46,841 nucleotides of DNA from Palsa-661 sp035535015. GTDB lineage: Bacteria; Actinomycetota; Acidimicrobiia; Acidimicrobiales; UBA8190. Both the position numbers and the translations under genes were made by a program. Each line of letters begins with the position of its first letter. Positions within the stretch are counted from its first letter, which is position 1. The stretch spans positions 1 through 46,841 of the forward strand of contig DATLQU010000005.1 in the NCBI GenBank assembly GCA_035535015.1. Reading direction: 5' to 3'. Shown here in pieces: positions 16,117-24,884 of the stretch. The notes under the pieces were generated by a model. It made no database searches. It saw only the letters and a list, made by a program, of their open reading frames with translations, and had not been told where the DNA came from.

Positions 16117-16800
16117 CGTCAGCCGGAGGCACTGATGGTGTCGCCGGCATCTCGGTACCGCCCGCCGGGGCTGCCACCCAGACGGTCACCAACAGCAAGA
16201 GTGCCGGATCCGGCTCGCTCCCCCAAGCCGTGACGAATGCGGGCCCCGGAGACACCATGGGCTTCGCTCTCTCCCCGGCTGTTTTTTCGTCACCCTGACC
16301 AGTTCCCTCGACGTCGCCGCCAACATCACCATTCAGGGTCCGGATTCCGGGATCTTCACGGTGAGCGAGTCCGGGCGCAAGGCGGCTCTTATCGTCAACC
16401 CCGGCGTAACAGCGACCATCTCGGGCCTGACAATCGAGAAACGGGGCCATCGGCATCGACAAACGCCAGATGTCTGGACCATCTCCGAAGCCAACAAGGT
16501 CCTGCTCGACTCACTGGTCGCCCAGAGATCGGACGGCAGCCTGATCGCCGTGACGAACTTCCCCACGCTGAACGATCGTCGCCTCGGCCTCAGGAACTCG
16601 TGGCGCCGTCGGTCGATCACCTTGATCCTGAACGGCCAGGGGCCATCGGGCCCAGTGTTCTTCCAGCTGCCTTCGTTCGTGGACAATGTCGCTGGGAGCT
16701 CGGCCGGTCGGATCAATCAGGCATCAGGAACGGTCGCTCTTTCCCCGCTCACGAAGAGCGTGACCGTCCAACTCCGCCATGCGCCCGATCGAGGGCGACC
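16117..16800 (+). pseudogene. Fragments of a secreted beta-helix-type protein
   Basis: Coding-like segments appear in alternating frames. VTNSKSAGSGSLPQAVTNAG and GDTMGF (to about 16281) match the start of right-handed beta-helix/CSLREA-type secreted proteins. After a run of six T (16282-16287) the sense continues in another frame as TLTSSLDVAANITIQGPDSG and GVTATISGLTIE. After AAA at 16439-16441 it returns to the first frame as NGAIGIDKRQMSGP. Then the second frame resumes with EANKVLLDSLVAQRSDG, GPVFFQLPSFVDNV and SGTVALSPLTKSVTVQL. Both changes sit at homopolymers. No signal peptide or start is left, so the gene is either decayed or wrongly assembled. Confidence 0.55.
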
Positions 16801-16865
16801 CTTCACCGAACATTTTCACCGAGCATTCCCCGGTACCGTGACCGGGGCTGGGGACGCAACGGCTC

Positions 16866-17084
16866 TCAGTTGTTCGAGGCGTTCACGACCTGCCGCCAGT
16901 AGCAGAGCTGGCGGTACTTGTCGTGCACGGTGGTGGTCTGCCAGCTGATCAGTGTCGCCATGCCGACTTGACTGATCAGGCGGTTGACGAGCACATCGGT
17001 CGAACCCGGTTCGTCGTTGCCCATCGTGGAGGCTGGAATCATCATCCCTCGCCGAGAATCCTCACCGGGCTCGAATCGTCTCAT
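16866..17084 (-). CDS. Hypothetical 72-residue protein
   Basis: A 72-residue frame with an ATG at 17084 and a GAGGGG ribosome binding site 8 nt upstream. The protein (segments such as NDEPGSTDVLVNRLISQ and TLISWQTTTVHDKYRQLCYW) has a natural composition, with fewer Arg and Pro than random frames in this DNA, but I recognise no family. No signal peptide or membrane segment is evident. It lies alone between the beta-helix remnant and the response regulator. It could be a fragment of a larger lost gene. Confidence 0.35.
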   Translation of the reverse strand: MRRFEPGEDSRRGMMIPASTMGNDEPGSTDVLVNRLISQVGMATLISWQTTTVHDKYRQLCYWRQVVNASNN

Positions 17085-17297
17085 CGCTCTGTCCCCTCAA
17101 CTTTGCTTCGTCGATCCGAAGATGGCTCGGACCCAGTGGACAGAATGAGCCCTCACGGCCAACCGGTGGTCTTCTCCGAGCCAATATTGGGTCAACGCCG
17201 ATCGCCGCCGCCCTCCGACCGGGCCCAACGTCTCGGCCGGCCAGCGCCCGGAAAGACTCACCGGATGCAGAGCGAGGGGCCTGGAGAGCGTTCGCTG

Positions 17298-17303
17298 TAG
17301 AAT
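17298..17303 (+). promoter_or_regulatory. Leaderless promoter -10 for the NarL-type regulator
   Basis: TAGAAT is a near-perfect -10 hexamer and ends 7 nt before the GTG at 17311. With no ribosome binding site, transcription would start at or beside the GTG. I see no matching -35. Confidence 0.55.
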
Positions 17304-17310
17304 TGGTATT

Positions 17311-18009
17311 GTGTCCGGCGCAGGATGGGAATCCGAAGTAGGCGTTCCCGAATCTCTTCGTGTCGTCGTCATCGACGACCACGAGGTGCTCCGTGCCGGG
17401 ACCCGGCAGGTTCTCGAGACCACGGATGACATCGTCGTCGTCGGCGAAGCCGATGACTGGAGCGCCGCCCTCGCCGTCATTGACGAACACCGCCCTGACA
17501 TCGCGCTCGTCGATATCCAGCTTTCCGGTCGCGATGGCATCGAGCTGGCCCGTCAGCTCTCGTCCGATCACCCGGGTACCCGTGTGGTGATCCTCTCGGC
17601 CTATGACGACGACGCCTTCATCCGCCGTGCCTTCGAGGCGGGCGTGGCGGGGTATCTGCTGAAGACGATGCCACGCGAGGAACTCATCAATGCCGTGCGC
17701 GCTGTCGGGATGGGGACGACCGTGCTCGATCCCGCCGTCTCGTCCCGTTTGGCCCGGACCTCAGCGGCATCGGAGTCAACCGGGGCACCTCGGCTGACGC
17801 TGCGCGAACGAGAGGTCGTGGCTCTGGTGGCCGACGGCCTGTCCAACAAGGCCATCGCGACCCGGCTCGGCGTGAGCACGCGCACGGTGGAAGGGCATGT
17901 CAATCACGTCTTCACCAAGCTTGATCTGGAGTCGCGGACCGAACTCGTCCGCTATGTCCTGACCAACGGACTTCCGCCCGCCTCCTCCGCCGATCCCAGG
18001 CGGAGATGA
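17311..18009 (+). CDS. NarL/LuxR-type response regulator
   Basis: A 232-residue two-domain regulator. The receiver domain (about 15-130) has the acidic pair IDDHE at 21-25, phospho-acceptor Asp68 (LVDIQ), Thr/Ser switch in ILSAYDDD and Lys118. The C-terminal GerE helix-turn-helix (about 160-222) has LTLREREVVALVADGLSNKA and GVSTRTVEGHVNHV. On phosphorylation it should dimerise and bind DNA. The GTG at 17311 appears leaderless. A histidine kinase (18282) and a receiver-only protein (19870) follow on the same strand, so they probably form one signalling pathway; NarL-type regulators usually pair with HisKA_3 kinases, while the neighbour has a HisKA-type H-box, so the pairing is unproven. Confidence 0.92.
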   Translation: MSGAGWESEVGVPESLRVVVIDDHEVLRAGTRQVLETTDDIVVVGEADDWSAALAVIDEHRPDIALVDIQLSGRDGIELARQLSSDHPGTRVVILSAYDDDAFIRRAFEAGVAGYLLKTMPREELINAVRAVGMGTTVLDPAVSSRLARTSAASESTGAPRLTLREREVVALVADGLSNKAIATRLGVSTRTVEGHVNHVFTKLDLESRTELVRYVLTNGLPPASSADPRRR

Positions 18010-18059
18010 CCGGCAATGGACCTTGGCGGTCCCTCGGGCCCTTTCGCCGCCCGGGTATA

Positions 18060-18096
18060 CGTGATTCCACCTGGACGGTCTAGGTAATTCCACGTA
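18060..18096. promoter_or_regulatory. Imperfect inverted repeat before the histidine kinase
   Basis: ACGTGATTCCACCT and AGGTAATTCCACGT flank a 9-bp centre. The outer five and inner four bases of each arm are complementary (ACGTG/CACGT and ACCT/AGGT), with unmatched bases between, and ATTCCAC occurs as a direct repeat. It could be a binding site for the neighbouring NarL-type regulator. This is a guess from symmetry and position. Confidence 0.25.
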
Positions 18097-18281
18097 CGGC
18101 CGAGGTCAGACGTCAGCGTCGCCCTGCGGACTGCTTAATGGTGTGCCCACGGGGTTTGTCGGGATCGGGACGGGATGCCGCCGTGCGAAGCGCTCGGTAT
18201 CGTTGACGTGTCGGTTGACCAGGTAGACAATCGAAAGAACGATTGAAGCGAGATGGATCGCATGATGTGCGGGGAGGCACG

Positions 18282-19844
18282 ATGACGCGGGGTGGTTGGC
18301 TACCCTCCCCTCTGTCGGCATCGGTGACGCTCGTCGTCGCCGCCGCCACGATCCTGGGCTTCGCCCTCACCAACCGCAGCGTGGCCAGCCAGAACCAGGC
18401 CCTGCTCAAGAGCGACACCACCCAGGCCGCCGAGTACGTCTCGTCGATCGTCACCGGATTCGGATCGACCCTGGAGGCCCTGGCCTCCGGTGTCACGTTG
18501 TCGAACGGCTCCCCCTCCGAATTCGAGGCACAGGCCAAACCCCTGGCGCAGGCGCCGATCAGCATGATCCTGGCCCGCAAGACGAGCCTGGGATACGTCG
18601 TCACGGCCACGGCCGGAACGGGCGCCGTCGTCGGCCAGACCGTCGGTCCCCGCATGGAGACGACGCTCGAAAAGGCGGGCTCGACCCTCAGGGCGGCGCC
18701 GGTCCGTTTCGACGGCAAGACCACGACACTCGGATTCGCCGTCGGCCCACCCCTGGTCCCCGCCGGTCTGGCCATCTTCGAAAGTCTGAAGATCAGCCCC
18801 TTCCTGGCCATCAGCGCCACCCAGGCTGCACCCTTCCGGGTGCTCCAGGCATCGGTGTACGGCTCGCGCCATCCGAGGGCGGATCAGCTCGTTCTGGCCA
18901 ACACCCGCACGTTGCCCCTGACAGGACCGACGTCCGAAGCGCCGGTCAGCATCGGTTCGAGCACCTGGTGGTTGATGGCCTCAGCCCGGTCCCCCCTGGC
19001 CGGAGGGTTCCCCAACGCCGCGCCGTACATCATCCTCGGGGTGGGTCTGCTCCTGGCTCTGGCCATCGGCAGCACGGTCGAGGTTCTGGTGCGACGCCAG
19101 CGTTACGCCACCGGTCTGGTGGCCCAACGCACCGCCGAGCTCGACGCCTCCCACGCCGCCCTCATGCGCCACGAACGGCTCTCCGCTCTCGGGGAGATGG
19201 CGTCGACCATCGGCCACGAATTGCGCAACCCCTTGGCCGCGGTGATCAATGCCCACTTCATGCTCCGTCACAGCCTGGGTCCCGCCACCACACCGGACGT
19301 CGACCGGCATCTGGTGATGGCGGAACGACAGACGGCCCGGGCGGCCACTCTGGCCGACAATCTGACCACGTTCGTCCGCCACCGCCAGCCGAACCCCGTC
19401 CCGCTCGAGCTCGCCGTCGTGGTGGACGAGGTGCTGGCCGCCACTCCCCCGCCGGCCGGTATCGAAGTGGCGGTCGACGTCCCACCCGTGGTCATCCAGG
19501 CCGACGGCGATCAATTCACCCAGGTTCTGGCCAACCTGATCGTGAACGGCTTCCAAGCCATGCCCGACGGGGGGACTTTGCGCATCGAGGCGTCGGTCGA
19601 AGCCGGCGAGCTCGTCCTGACCATCAGCGACTCGGGCACCGGGATCGAAGCCGGCTCCGAGGACAGGGTGTTCGATCCCTTCTTCACCACGAAGGCCAGC
19701 GGGACCGGTCTCGGTCTGGCCATCGTCTCGCGCATCGTGGAAGCCCACGGGGGAGATGTCACCCTGCACAATGGACCGGCGGGCGGAGCCGTCGTGACCA
19801 TACGCCTTCCTGTCACGTCGTCTCCCGAGCTCGCCCGACGGTGA
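18282..19844 (+). CDS. Membrane sensor histidine kinase (HisKA/HATPase)
   Basis: A 520-residue kinase. A transmembrane helix at about residues 12-30 and another at about 248-268 bracket an extracytoplasmic sensor region of some 215 residues. Then come a short coiled segment (AQRTAELDASHAALMRHERL), the H-box with His312 (STIGHELRNPLAAV), and a HATPase_c domain with N box (LANLIVNGFQAMPDGG), G1 (SDSGTGI), F (VFDPFFTTK) and G2 (SGTGLGLAIVSRI). The ATG at 18282 has a GGGGAGG 4-8 nt upstream. It autophosphorylates His312 and should pass phosphate to the receiver protein 25 bp downstream, to the upstream NarL-type regulator, or both. The signal is unknown. Confidence 0.92.
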   Translation: MTRGGWLPSPLSASVTLVVAAATILGFALTNRSVASQNQALLKSDTTQAAEYVSSIVTGFGSTLEALASGVTLSNGSPSEFEAQAKPLAQAPISMILARKTSLGYVVTATAGTGAVVGQTVGPRMETTLEKAGSTLRAAPVRFDGKTTTLGFAVGPPLVPAGLAIFESLKISPFLAISATQAAPFRVLQASVYGSRHPRADQLVLANTRTLPLTGPTSEAPVSIGSSTWWLMASARSPLAGGFPNAAPYIILGVGLLLALAIGSTVEVLVRRQRYATGLVAQRTAELDASHAALMRHERLSALGEMASTIGHELRNPLAAVINAHFMLRHSLGPATTPDVDRHLVMAERQTARAATLADNLTTFVRHRQPNPVPLELAVVVDEVLAATPPPAGIEVAVDVPPVVIQADGDQFTQVLANLIVNGFQAMPDGGTLRIEASVEAGELVLTISDSGTGIEAGSEDRVFDPFFTTKASGTGLGLAIVSRIVEAHGGDVTLHNGPAGGAVVTIRLPVTSSPELARR

Positions 19845-19869
19845 CAACGGCCGTGATCCGCGGACGGCG

Positions 19870-20289
19870 ATGACCGCCATGACGAACGGCGGAGCCGGTC
19901 CCATCCCCGACGGCGACCAGACGTCCCACGCCGACGTTCTGGTCGTGGACGACGAAGCCGACGTGCGCGCCTCGATGTCTGAGGTGCTCCGGACCTCGGG
20001 CTTCAGCGTCGACGAGGCCGAAGACGGTCAGGTGGCCATGCGCCTTCTGCACGAACGCCGGTACGGCATGGTCCTGCTGGACATCCGCATGCCCCGGGTC
20101 GACGGTGTGGCGCTCATCGAGTCGGTCCGGGATCTCCCGCCTGTCGTCGTCCATTCCGCCTACTCCTTGAGTAGCGAGGAGCGGGGCCGGCTCGGGGAGA
20201 AAGTGGTGCTGTACCTGCACAAACCGGTGTCACCGCCGCAACTGTTGAGCGCCGTCCGGGGCGTCCTCGGCGGCGGCGAAGACGGCTGA
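19870..20289 (+). CDS. Stand-alone receiver domain protein
   Basis: A 139-residue CheY-like receiver with no output domain. The acidic pocket (VVDDEAD, about 25-31), phospho-acceptor Asp71 (LLDIRMP), the switch Ser in VVHSAY and Lys118 (YLHKP) are all present. It starts 25 bp after the histidine kinase, so it is likely its direct partner, acting as a phosphate shuttle or by protein contact. The last 60 bp overlap the 3' end of the ECF S-component gene on the other strand, so both C-termini share DNA. Confidence 0.9.
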   Translation: MTAMTNGGAGPIPDGDQTSHADVLVVDDEADVRASMSEVLRTSGFSVDEAEDGQVAMRLLHERRYGMVLLDIRMPRVDGVALIESVRDLPPVVVHSAYSLSSEERGRLGEKVVLYLHKPVSPPQLLSAVRGVLGGGEDG

Positions 20290-21156
20290 AGCGCCCCGGG
20301 GCGTCGGCACTGGACGCAACTCCGACGAGCCCCGGTCGACCAGGGCGGCGGGGACCTCGACAGCCGCACCGAAGGCCGCCTTGTGGCTGGCCCGACGCAA
20401 CGCGGCGATCACCGGTCGTCCGACGGTGAGGACGAGAACGGCATTCACCACCGCTCGTGGGATATCGAAGCCGAGCGAGGTGGTGACGTCGAAGGCCAGG
20501 AAGCGGGCCAGGTTGTGCCCGACCCCGGCGCCCGGTTGGAAGGAGAACGACGTGGTGGTGCCGGCGCCGTAGGGCCAGAACCACAGGTTCGTGAGCAGGC
20601 CGTAGAGCAGACAGGCCACCGCCGCGTAGCCGGCCAGGATGGCGAGCTCCCATCGGCCCCGGCGCCGGGGTAGGAGGCCGGCGCCGTAGGCCATCCACGC
20701 CGCCGCCATCATCTGGAAAGGCAACCAGGGGCCCACGCCTCCGGTCACGAGCGCCGAGGCGAAGAGCGTCAGTGCCCCGAGGAGAAAGCCGAAGTGCCGG
20801 CCCAGGACGTAACCGGCCGGGAAGAGAAGGAAGAAGGTGGGCTCGAAGCCGGCCGTTCCGCCCGAGGGAATCCGCAGAGCGGCACCGATGGCCCCGAGGA
20901 CTCCGAGAAGAGCGACCCCCTTGGCGTCGATGCCTCCGGTGGTGACCTCACCGAGGAGAGCCACCAGCAGCAGCGGGATGATGGCCGCCATGACCCAGGG
21001 GGCGTCGCCGGCGTGCGCCTGGTTGTTCTGCGCGGAGAGGTGGACGAAGAGCGGCCAGCTGAGTGCGGCCAGACCGACGAGCGAGGCCACGGCGACGGCG
21101 AGGGCGCCGCGCCGGGTGAACCGGGTGGCGCCGTGGCGGGTGGCGTCGGCGCTCAC
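20230..21156 (-). CDS. ECF transporter S component, predicted cobalamin-specific
   Basis: A 308-residue membrane protein with about six hydrophobic segments. GALRI-PSGGTAGFEPTF and FFLLFPAGYVLGRHFGFLLG (middle) and LLTNLWFWPYG followed by FDIPRAVVNAVLVLTVGRPV resemble S components of the CbrT-like group. S components bind the vitamin and dock on the EcfT/EcfA module. I start at the GTG at 21156, whose GTGA overlaps the stop of the ATPase gene; longer frames upstream are inside that gene. The C-terminal 50 residues are soluble and unusual for the family, and their DNA overlaps the receiver gene. The B12 assignment comes from the riboswitch at the head of the operon and from the gene neighbours. 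Confidence 0.82.
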   Translation of the reverse strand: MSADATRHGATRFTRRGALAVAVASLVGLAALSWPLFVHLSAQNNQAHAGDAPWVMAAIIPLLLVALLGEVTTGGIDAKGVALLGVLGAIGAALRIPSGGTAGFEPTFFLLFPAGYVLGRHFGFLLGALTLFASALVTGGVGPWLPFQMMAAAWMAYGAGLLPRRRGRWELAILAGYAAVACLLYGLLTNLWFWPYGAGTTTSFSFQPGAGVGHNLARFLAFDVTTSLGFDIPRAVVNAVLVLTVGRPVIAALRRASHKAAFGAAVEVPAALVDRGSSELRPVPTPRGASAVFAAAEDAPDGAQQLRR

Positions 21157-22772
21157 CGGATCGATCCCGAGTCGACCAGGGCCGACTCGACCTCGGCCAC
21201 CGTGAGCCATTCGGTCGGCGCCAGGATGCGGGCCACTTGCGGCGCCAGTCCCGGCGTGTGGCACACCACCTCCCGGGTGGGACCGTCGGTGATGATCTCT
21301 CCGTCGGCCAGGACGACGACACGATCAGCAGTGTCGGCCACCAACTCGACGTCGTGGGTGGCGAGCACGACACTGTGACCTTCGGCGGCCAGGTCGCGCA
21401 GCATAACCGTAAGCCGGGACTTGGCGATGTAGTCGAGCCCGCGGGTCGGTTCGTCGAGGAGGATGAGGGGCGGGGCGGGCGCCAGCACGATGGCCAGGGC
21501 CAGGGCCAGGCGCTGTCCCTCGGACAGATCACGCGGATGGATCTGGTCAGAGAGTCCCGGCATGAGGCGCTCGAGAGTCGCCCGCGTACGGCCCGGGGCC
21601 AGTGACGCGTCGTGATCGGCGTCCCGGCATTCGGCGACCACGGAGTCGGCGCTCAGCATGGAGGCCGGATCTTGGGGCACCAGCCCCACCAGTCGCACCG
21701 CCTCGGCCGGACGCATCTCCGAGGGTTTACGACCCTGGACCGTCACCGATCCCTGTTCCGGGGACCGCAAACCGACCAGGTGCCGCAGCAGTGTCGTCTT
21801 CCCGGCGCCGTTTCTGCCCATGACGGCCGTCACCTCGCCGGCGGCCAGGTCGAGGCTGACGCCCTCGAGGGCCAGGAGCCGGCCGTAACGGGCCGACAAC
21901 CGCCGCACCGTGGCCACCACCGGTCCCGGCGTGGGCCGACCGACGGCGGCGGGCCGGACCACAAGGCGCTGGCGCAGACCGCCGGCGAGCCGCCGGGCGT
22001 CGCGCACGGACAGAGGGAGCGGGTCCCAGCCGGCCACCTGGGCCAGCCGGACGATCGGAGGGGCGACGGAGCTGAGGGCGAGCATGGCGGCCGGTGGTCC
22101 GGCCCGCACCCCGCCCGCCGTCTCCGGCACGGACACGATCACATCGGCGGCGTGGACGATCCGTTCGAGTCGGTGCTCCGCCACCACGATGGTGACGCCC
22201 TGGTCGTGGACCAGTCGCGACAGCGCGGCCAGGACCTCTTCGGCTGAGATGGGATCGAGTGACGAGGTCGGCTCGTCGAGGACGAGGAGGCGGGGCGCGG
22301 CGGTGAGAACGGCCCCGATGGCCACCCTCTGTCTCTGGCCCCCGGAGAGGGACATGATGGCCCGCTGGCGCAGGGAATGCAGGTTCAAGATGTCGAGGAC
22401 GTCCTCCACCCGCCGGCGCATGGTGGGGGGGGACAGACCCAGGTTCTCCATGCTGTACGCCAGTTCGTCCTCCACGATGTCGGCCACGAAGGTGGCGTCG
22501 GGATCCTGACCGACGAAGCCGACGACATCAGCCAGGTCACGCGGTCGATGGTCGGCCGTGCTCCTTCCGTCGACGAGGACCCGGCCCGTCAGCCGGCCCC
22601 CGGAGAAGTGCGGTACCAATCCGTTCACGCTGCGCAGCAGCGTCGACTTGCCGGCGCCGGTCGGTCCGACCACCAAGGCCAACTCGCCCTCGCCGATGGC
22701 CAGCTCGACACCCTCGAGGGCGGGGCGCTCCCGATCGGGATACGTGACCGACATGTTCTCGAAGACGATCAT
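21153..22772 (-). CDS. ECF transporter ATPase, two fused ABC domains (EcfA-EcfA)
   Basis: A 539-residue protein with two nucleotide-binding domains. Domain 1: Walker A GPTGAGKST at 36-44, signature LSGGQRQRVA, Walker B LLVLDEPTSSLD, switch His in VVAEHRLE. Domain 2: GRNGAGKTT, a variant signature LSEGQRLALA, Walker B LILLDEPTRGLD, switch His in LATHDVEL. The SEGQ form in domain 2 departs from SGGQ. It hydrolyses ATP to tumble the S component. The ATG at 22772 overlaps the stop of the T component (ATGA), and the stop overlaps the S-component GTG, so T, A-A and S are translated as a coupled chain. Confidence 0.93.
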   Translation of the reverse strand: MIVFENMSVTYPDRERPALEGVELAIGEGELALVVGPTGAGKSTLLRSVNGLVPHFSGGRLTGRVLVDGRSTADHRPRDLADVVGFVGQDPDATFVADIVEDELAYSMENLGLSPPTMRRRVEDVLDILNLHSLRQRAIMSLSGGQRQRVAIGAVLTAAPRLLVLDEPTSSLDPISAEEVLAALSRLVHDQGVTIVVAEHRLERIVHAADVIVSVPETAGGVRAGPPAAMLALSSVAPPIVRLAQVAGWDPLPLSVRDARRLAGGLRQRLVVRPAAVGRPTPGPVVATVRRLSARYGRLLALEGVSLDLAAGEVTAVMGRNGAGKTTLLRHLVGLRSPEQGSVTVQGRKPSEMRPAEAVRLVGLVPQDPASMLSADSVVAECRDADHDASLAPGRTRATLERLMPGLSDQIHPRDLSEGQRLALALAIVLAPAPPLILLDEPTRGLDYIAKSRLTVMLRDLAAEGHSVVLATHDVELVADTADRVVVLADGEIITDGPTREVVCHTPGLAPQVARILAPTEWLTVAEVESALVDSGSIR

Positions 22773-23860
22773 CGGACGGAGGTGTCGATGGGAGGCGGCG
22801 CCACGACCGACGGCAGCGCCGCCAACAGCAGCCCGAGCAAGGCCAGGGGCGGGACGGCAGGAAGGGCGAGCGGATAGACGGGCATGGCCAGAGACGCCGC
22901 GTCGCGCCGGCCCACCACGATGACGGCGGCCAGGGCGGCGGCCGAGACCACGACGGTGACCCACTCTCGGCCGGCCCAACGGTCGGGTCGGTAGCGGGTG
23001 CGGCTCCCGACCGACGTGGCCACCAGTCCGGCGATGACGAGGAGAGCGCCGACGCCGACGACCGGCAGCCCGAGCCCGGACGGCGCACCCGAATCGAGGA
23101 CCCCGTAGACACCGACGGCCAGACCCAGAAGACCGGCCAGCGTGGCCGCCGACGCCAGCCGCTGGCGCGTCGACGAGACGGCCCGGCGGCCGAAGCCGCG
23201 GCTGTCCATCGAGGCGGCCAGGGCCAACGACCGTTCGAGAGCACCTTCCAGAACGGGCACGGCCAGACCGCGCATGCCGGCCGGACCCGAGACGGCGCGT
23301 CCCCGCAGCCGTCGGGCGTCGCGCACCTTTCCGATCGACGCGATGACCTGGGGGGTGAACGACACCGCCACCGTGACGGCCACGGCGATCTCATAAAGCC
23401 CGGCCGGGACGCAACGCAGGAGGCGGAAGGGGCTGACCAGAGCGTTGGCGGCCCCCACGCACCCGAGTATGGCGGCCAGTCGTAGTCCCTGACAGGCGGC
23501 ACCGACAACGGCGTCGGCCGTCACCGGACCGCCGAGGGTCACGCCCGCCAACCACGAGGGCAGGGCCAGGGACGGGATGGTGAAGAGGGTGTGACCGGGG
23601 ATGCGCTCACCGAAGAGCACCTGCACGACCACGCGGATCACCACCACCAGCGCGCCCAGACGCAGCAGGGTGCCGTAGGAGCGGGCCCACGTACTTTGCG
23701 GTCGACGCGACACCACCACCCAGCCGGCCACGGCCAGGATCAGGCCCAGACAGAGAGGATTGGTGGTCCGCGCCGCGGCCGCCGCCAACAAGATGGCCCA
23801 CGCCCACCACGCCACCGGATGGAGCGGGGCGACACGCAGGGTGGTGAGTCGACGGGCCAC
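22769..23860 (-). CDS. ecfT: ECF transporter transmembrane component EcfT
   Basis: A 363-residue T component. The two coupling-helix signatures typical of EcfT are visible: a DARRLRGRA segment and, about 40 residues later, ASMDSRGFGRR, which contact the ATPase grooves. About eight hydrophobic segments are predicted, with three extra ones at the C-terminus (after about residue 240), longer than the usual 260-residue EcfT. It links the S component to the ATPase. The GTG at 23860 lies 7 bp after the stop of the DUF4430-like gene, in one operon. Confidence 0.9.
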   Translation of the reverse strand: MARRLTTLRVAPLHPVAWWAWAILLAAAAARTTNPLCLGLILAVAGWVVVSRRPQSTWARSYGTLLRLGALVVVIRVVVQVLFGERIPGHTLFTIPSLALPSWLAGVTLGGPVTADAVVGAACQGLRLAAILGCVGAANALVSPFRLLRCVPAGLYEIAVAVTVAVSFTPQVIASIGKVRDARRLRGRAVSGPAGMRGLAVPVLEGALERSLALAASMDSRGFGRRAVSSTRQRLASAATLAGLLGLAVGVYGVLDSGAPSGLGLPVVGVGALLVIAGLVATSVGSRTRYRPDRWAGREWVTVVVSAAALAAVIVVGRRDAASLAMPVYPLALPAVPPLALLGLLLAALPSVVAPPPIDTSVR

Positions 23861-23867
23861 GACGACG

Positions 23868-24884
23868 TCACTCGGACCGTGACACTCGACGCGTCCGGAT
23901 CACGGCCGCCGTCGCCAACAGCACGATCAGGACCACGGCCCCGATCACGCCGGCGGGCACGCCCCCGTGCTCGGGACCACGCTTCGACGCCAGACGGGTC
24001 GGGGTCGGCTGGCGCGACGTCGACGACGACACCCGACCGGTGGCGCCGGAGGCGGGGGGAGCCGACGTGGTCGTCCCTGCGCCGGTGCCCGCGGCCGACG
24101 TTCCGATGGTGCCCGGGCCGGCCACGAACGGTTTCGGACCCGACGACACCGACGAGGATGCCGGTGACGACGCCGGCGCCGGCGTCTGTGTCCCCGGACC
24201 TCGGCCACCCGACGGTCCCGTCGACGGCAGGGTCGTCGACGGCACGGTCGTCGGGGCGGGACCCGTGGGCGTGGTGGTGGTGGTGGGCGGCACCGAGGCC
24301 GGGCACAGGGCCGACACGTCGGACGGCGAACGCGGTGGTGGATCGGCCGGGGTGGCGCTTCCCTCCGGCTCGTAGCGCCAGCCCTCCACGTCACCGGCGG
24401 CGACCGTCCACGAGGCGGGCCCGACGCTGGCATAGGTCCACGTCGAGCCGCCGTGGAAGTAGGCCCAATAGGCGTAACGGCTGCCGCTTTGTTGACCACA
24501 TCCCGTCGCCGGATAACCGTCGATGCCACACAAGAGGCCGGAGATGGCGTACCGCGGCGCGATGCGGCCGAGCAGCTTGGCCCGGGCGCTGAGGACCTGG
24601 GCGTCGGTACTCCCCGCCGGCACCGACACGCACGACACCTCGGGTTGATCCGAGGGTCCGCCCCGATCGACGACGACGGGGACGACGATCGTGGTCTTCG
24701 TGGCACGCCGCACCGACGCACACAGCCGGGTGTGATGCACTGTCGCCCCGGCGCCCGGAGCCGGGACCGCCGTCAGGCGCATAGCCACCGCTGCGGCCGG
24801 AGCGGCGCCGGCGGTGAAGAGGGCGGCGATGCCCAGGACGGTGGCCACGGCCACCACCGTCCCGGGCTGGGATCGAGCCCTCAC
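23868..24884 (-). CDS. Membrane-anchored DUF4430-like protein (transcobalamin beta-domain type)
   Basis: A 338-residue exported protein. Residues 10-34 form a signal peptide ending in Ala-rich sequence; residues about 50-172 form a compact domain with Cys55, Cys85, Cys119 and Cys129, IDGYPATGC, YAYWAYFHGG and VAAGDVEGWRYEP; residues 175-305 are a Pro/Thr/Ser-rich spacer; about 309-330 is a membrane helix followed by a basic tail. The YW-x-Y...W-Y...GDVEGWR pattern is that of bacterial DUF4430-like proteins found next to ECF genes. DUF4430 is also the beta domain of intrinsic factor and transcobalamin, where it caps the bound vitamin. The GTG start lies in the last unit of an 11-bp repeat array. 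Confidence 0.82.
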   Translation of the reverse strand: MRARSQPGTVVAVATVLGIAALFTAGAAPAAAVAMRLTAVPAPGAGATVHHTRLCASVRRATKTTIVVPVVVDRGGPSDQPEVSCVSVPAGSTDAQVLSARAKLLGRIAPRYAISGLLCGIDGYPATGCGQQSGSRYAYWAYFHGGSTWTYASVGPASWTVAAGDVEGWRYEPEGSATPADPPPRSPSDVSALCPASVPPTTTTTPTGPAPTTVPSTTLPSTGPSGGRGPGTQTPAPASSPASSSVSSGPKPFVAGPGTIGTSAAGTGAGTTTSAPPASGATGRVSSSTSRQPTPTRLASKRGPEHGGVPAGVIGAVVLIVLLATAAVIRTRRVSRSE

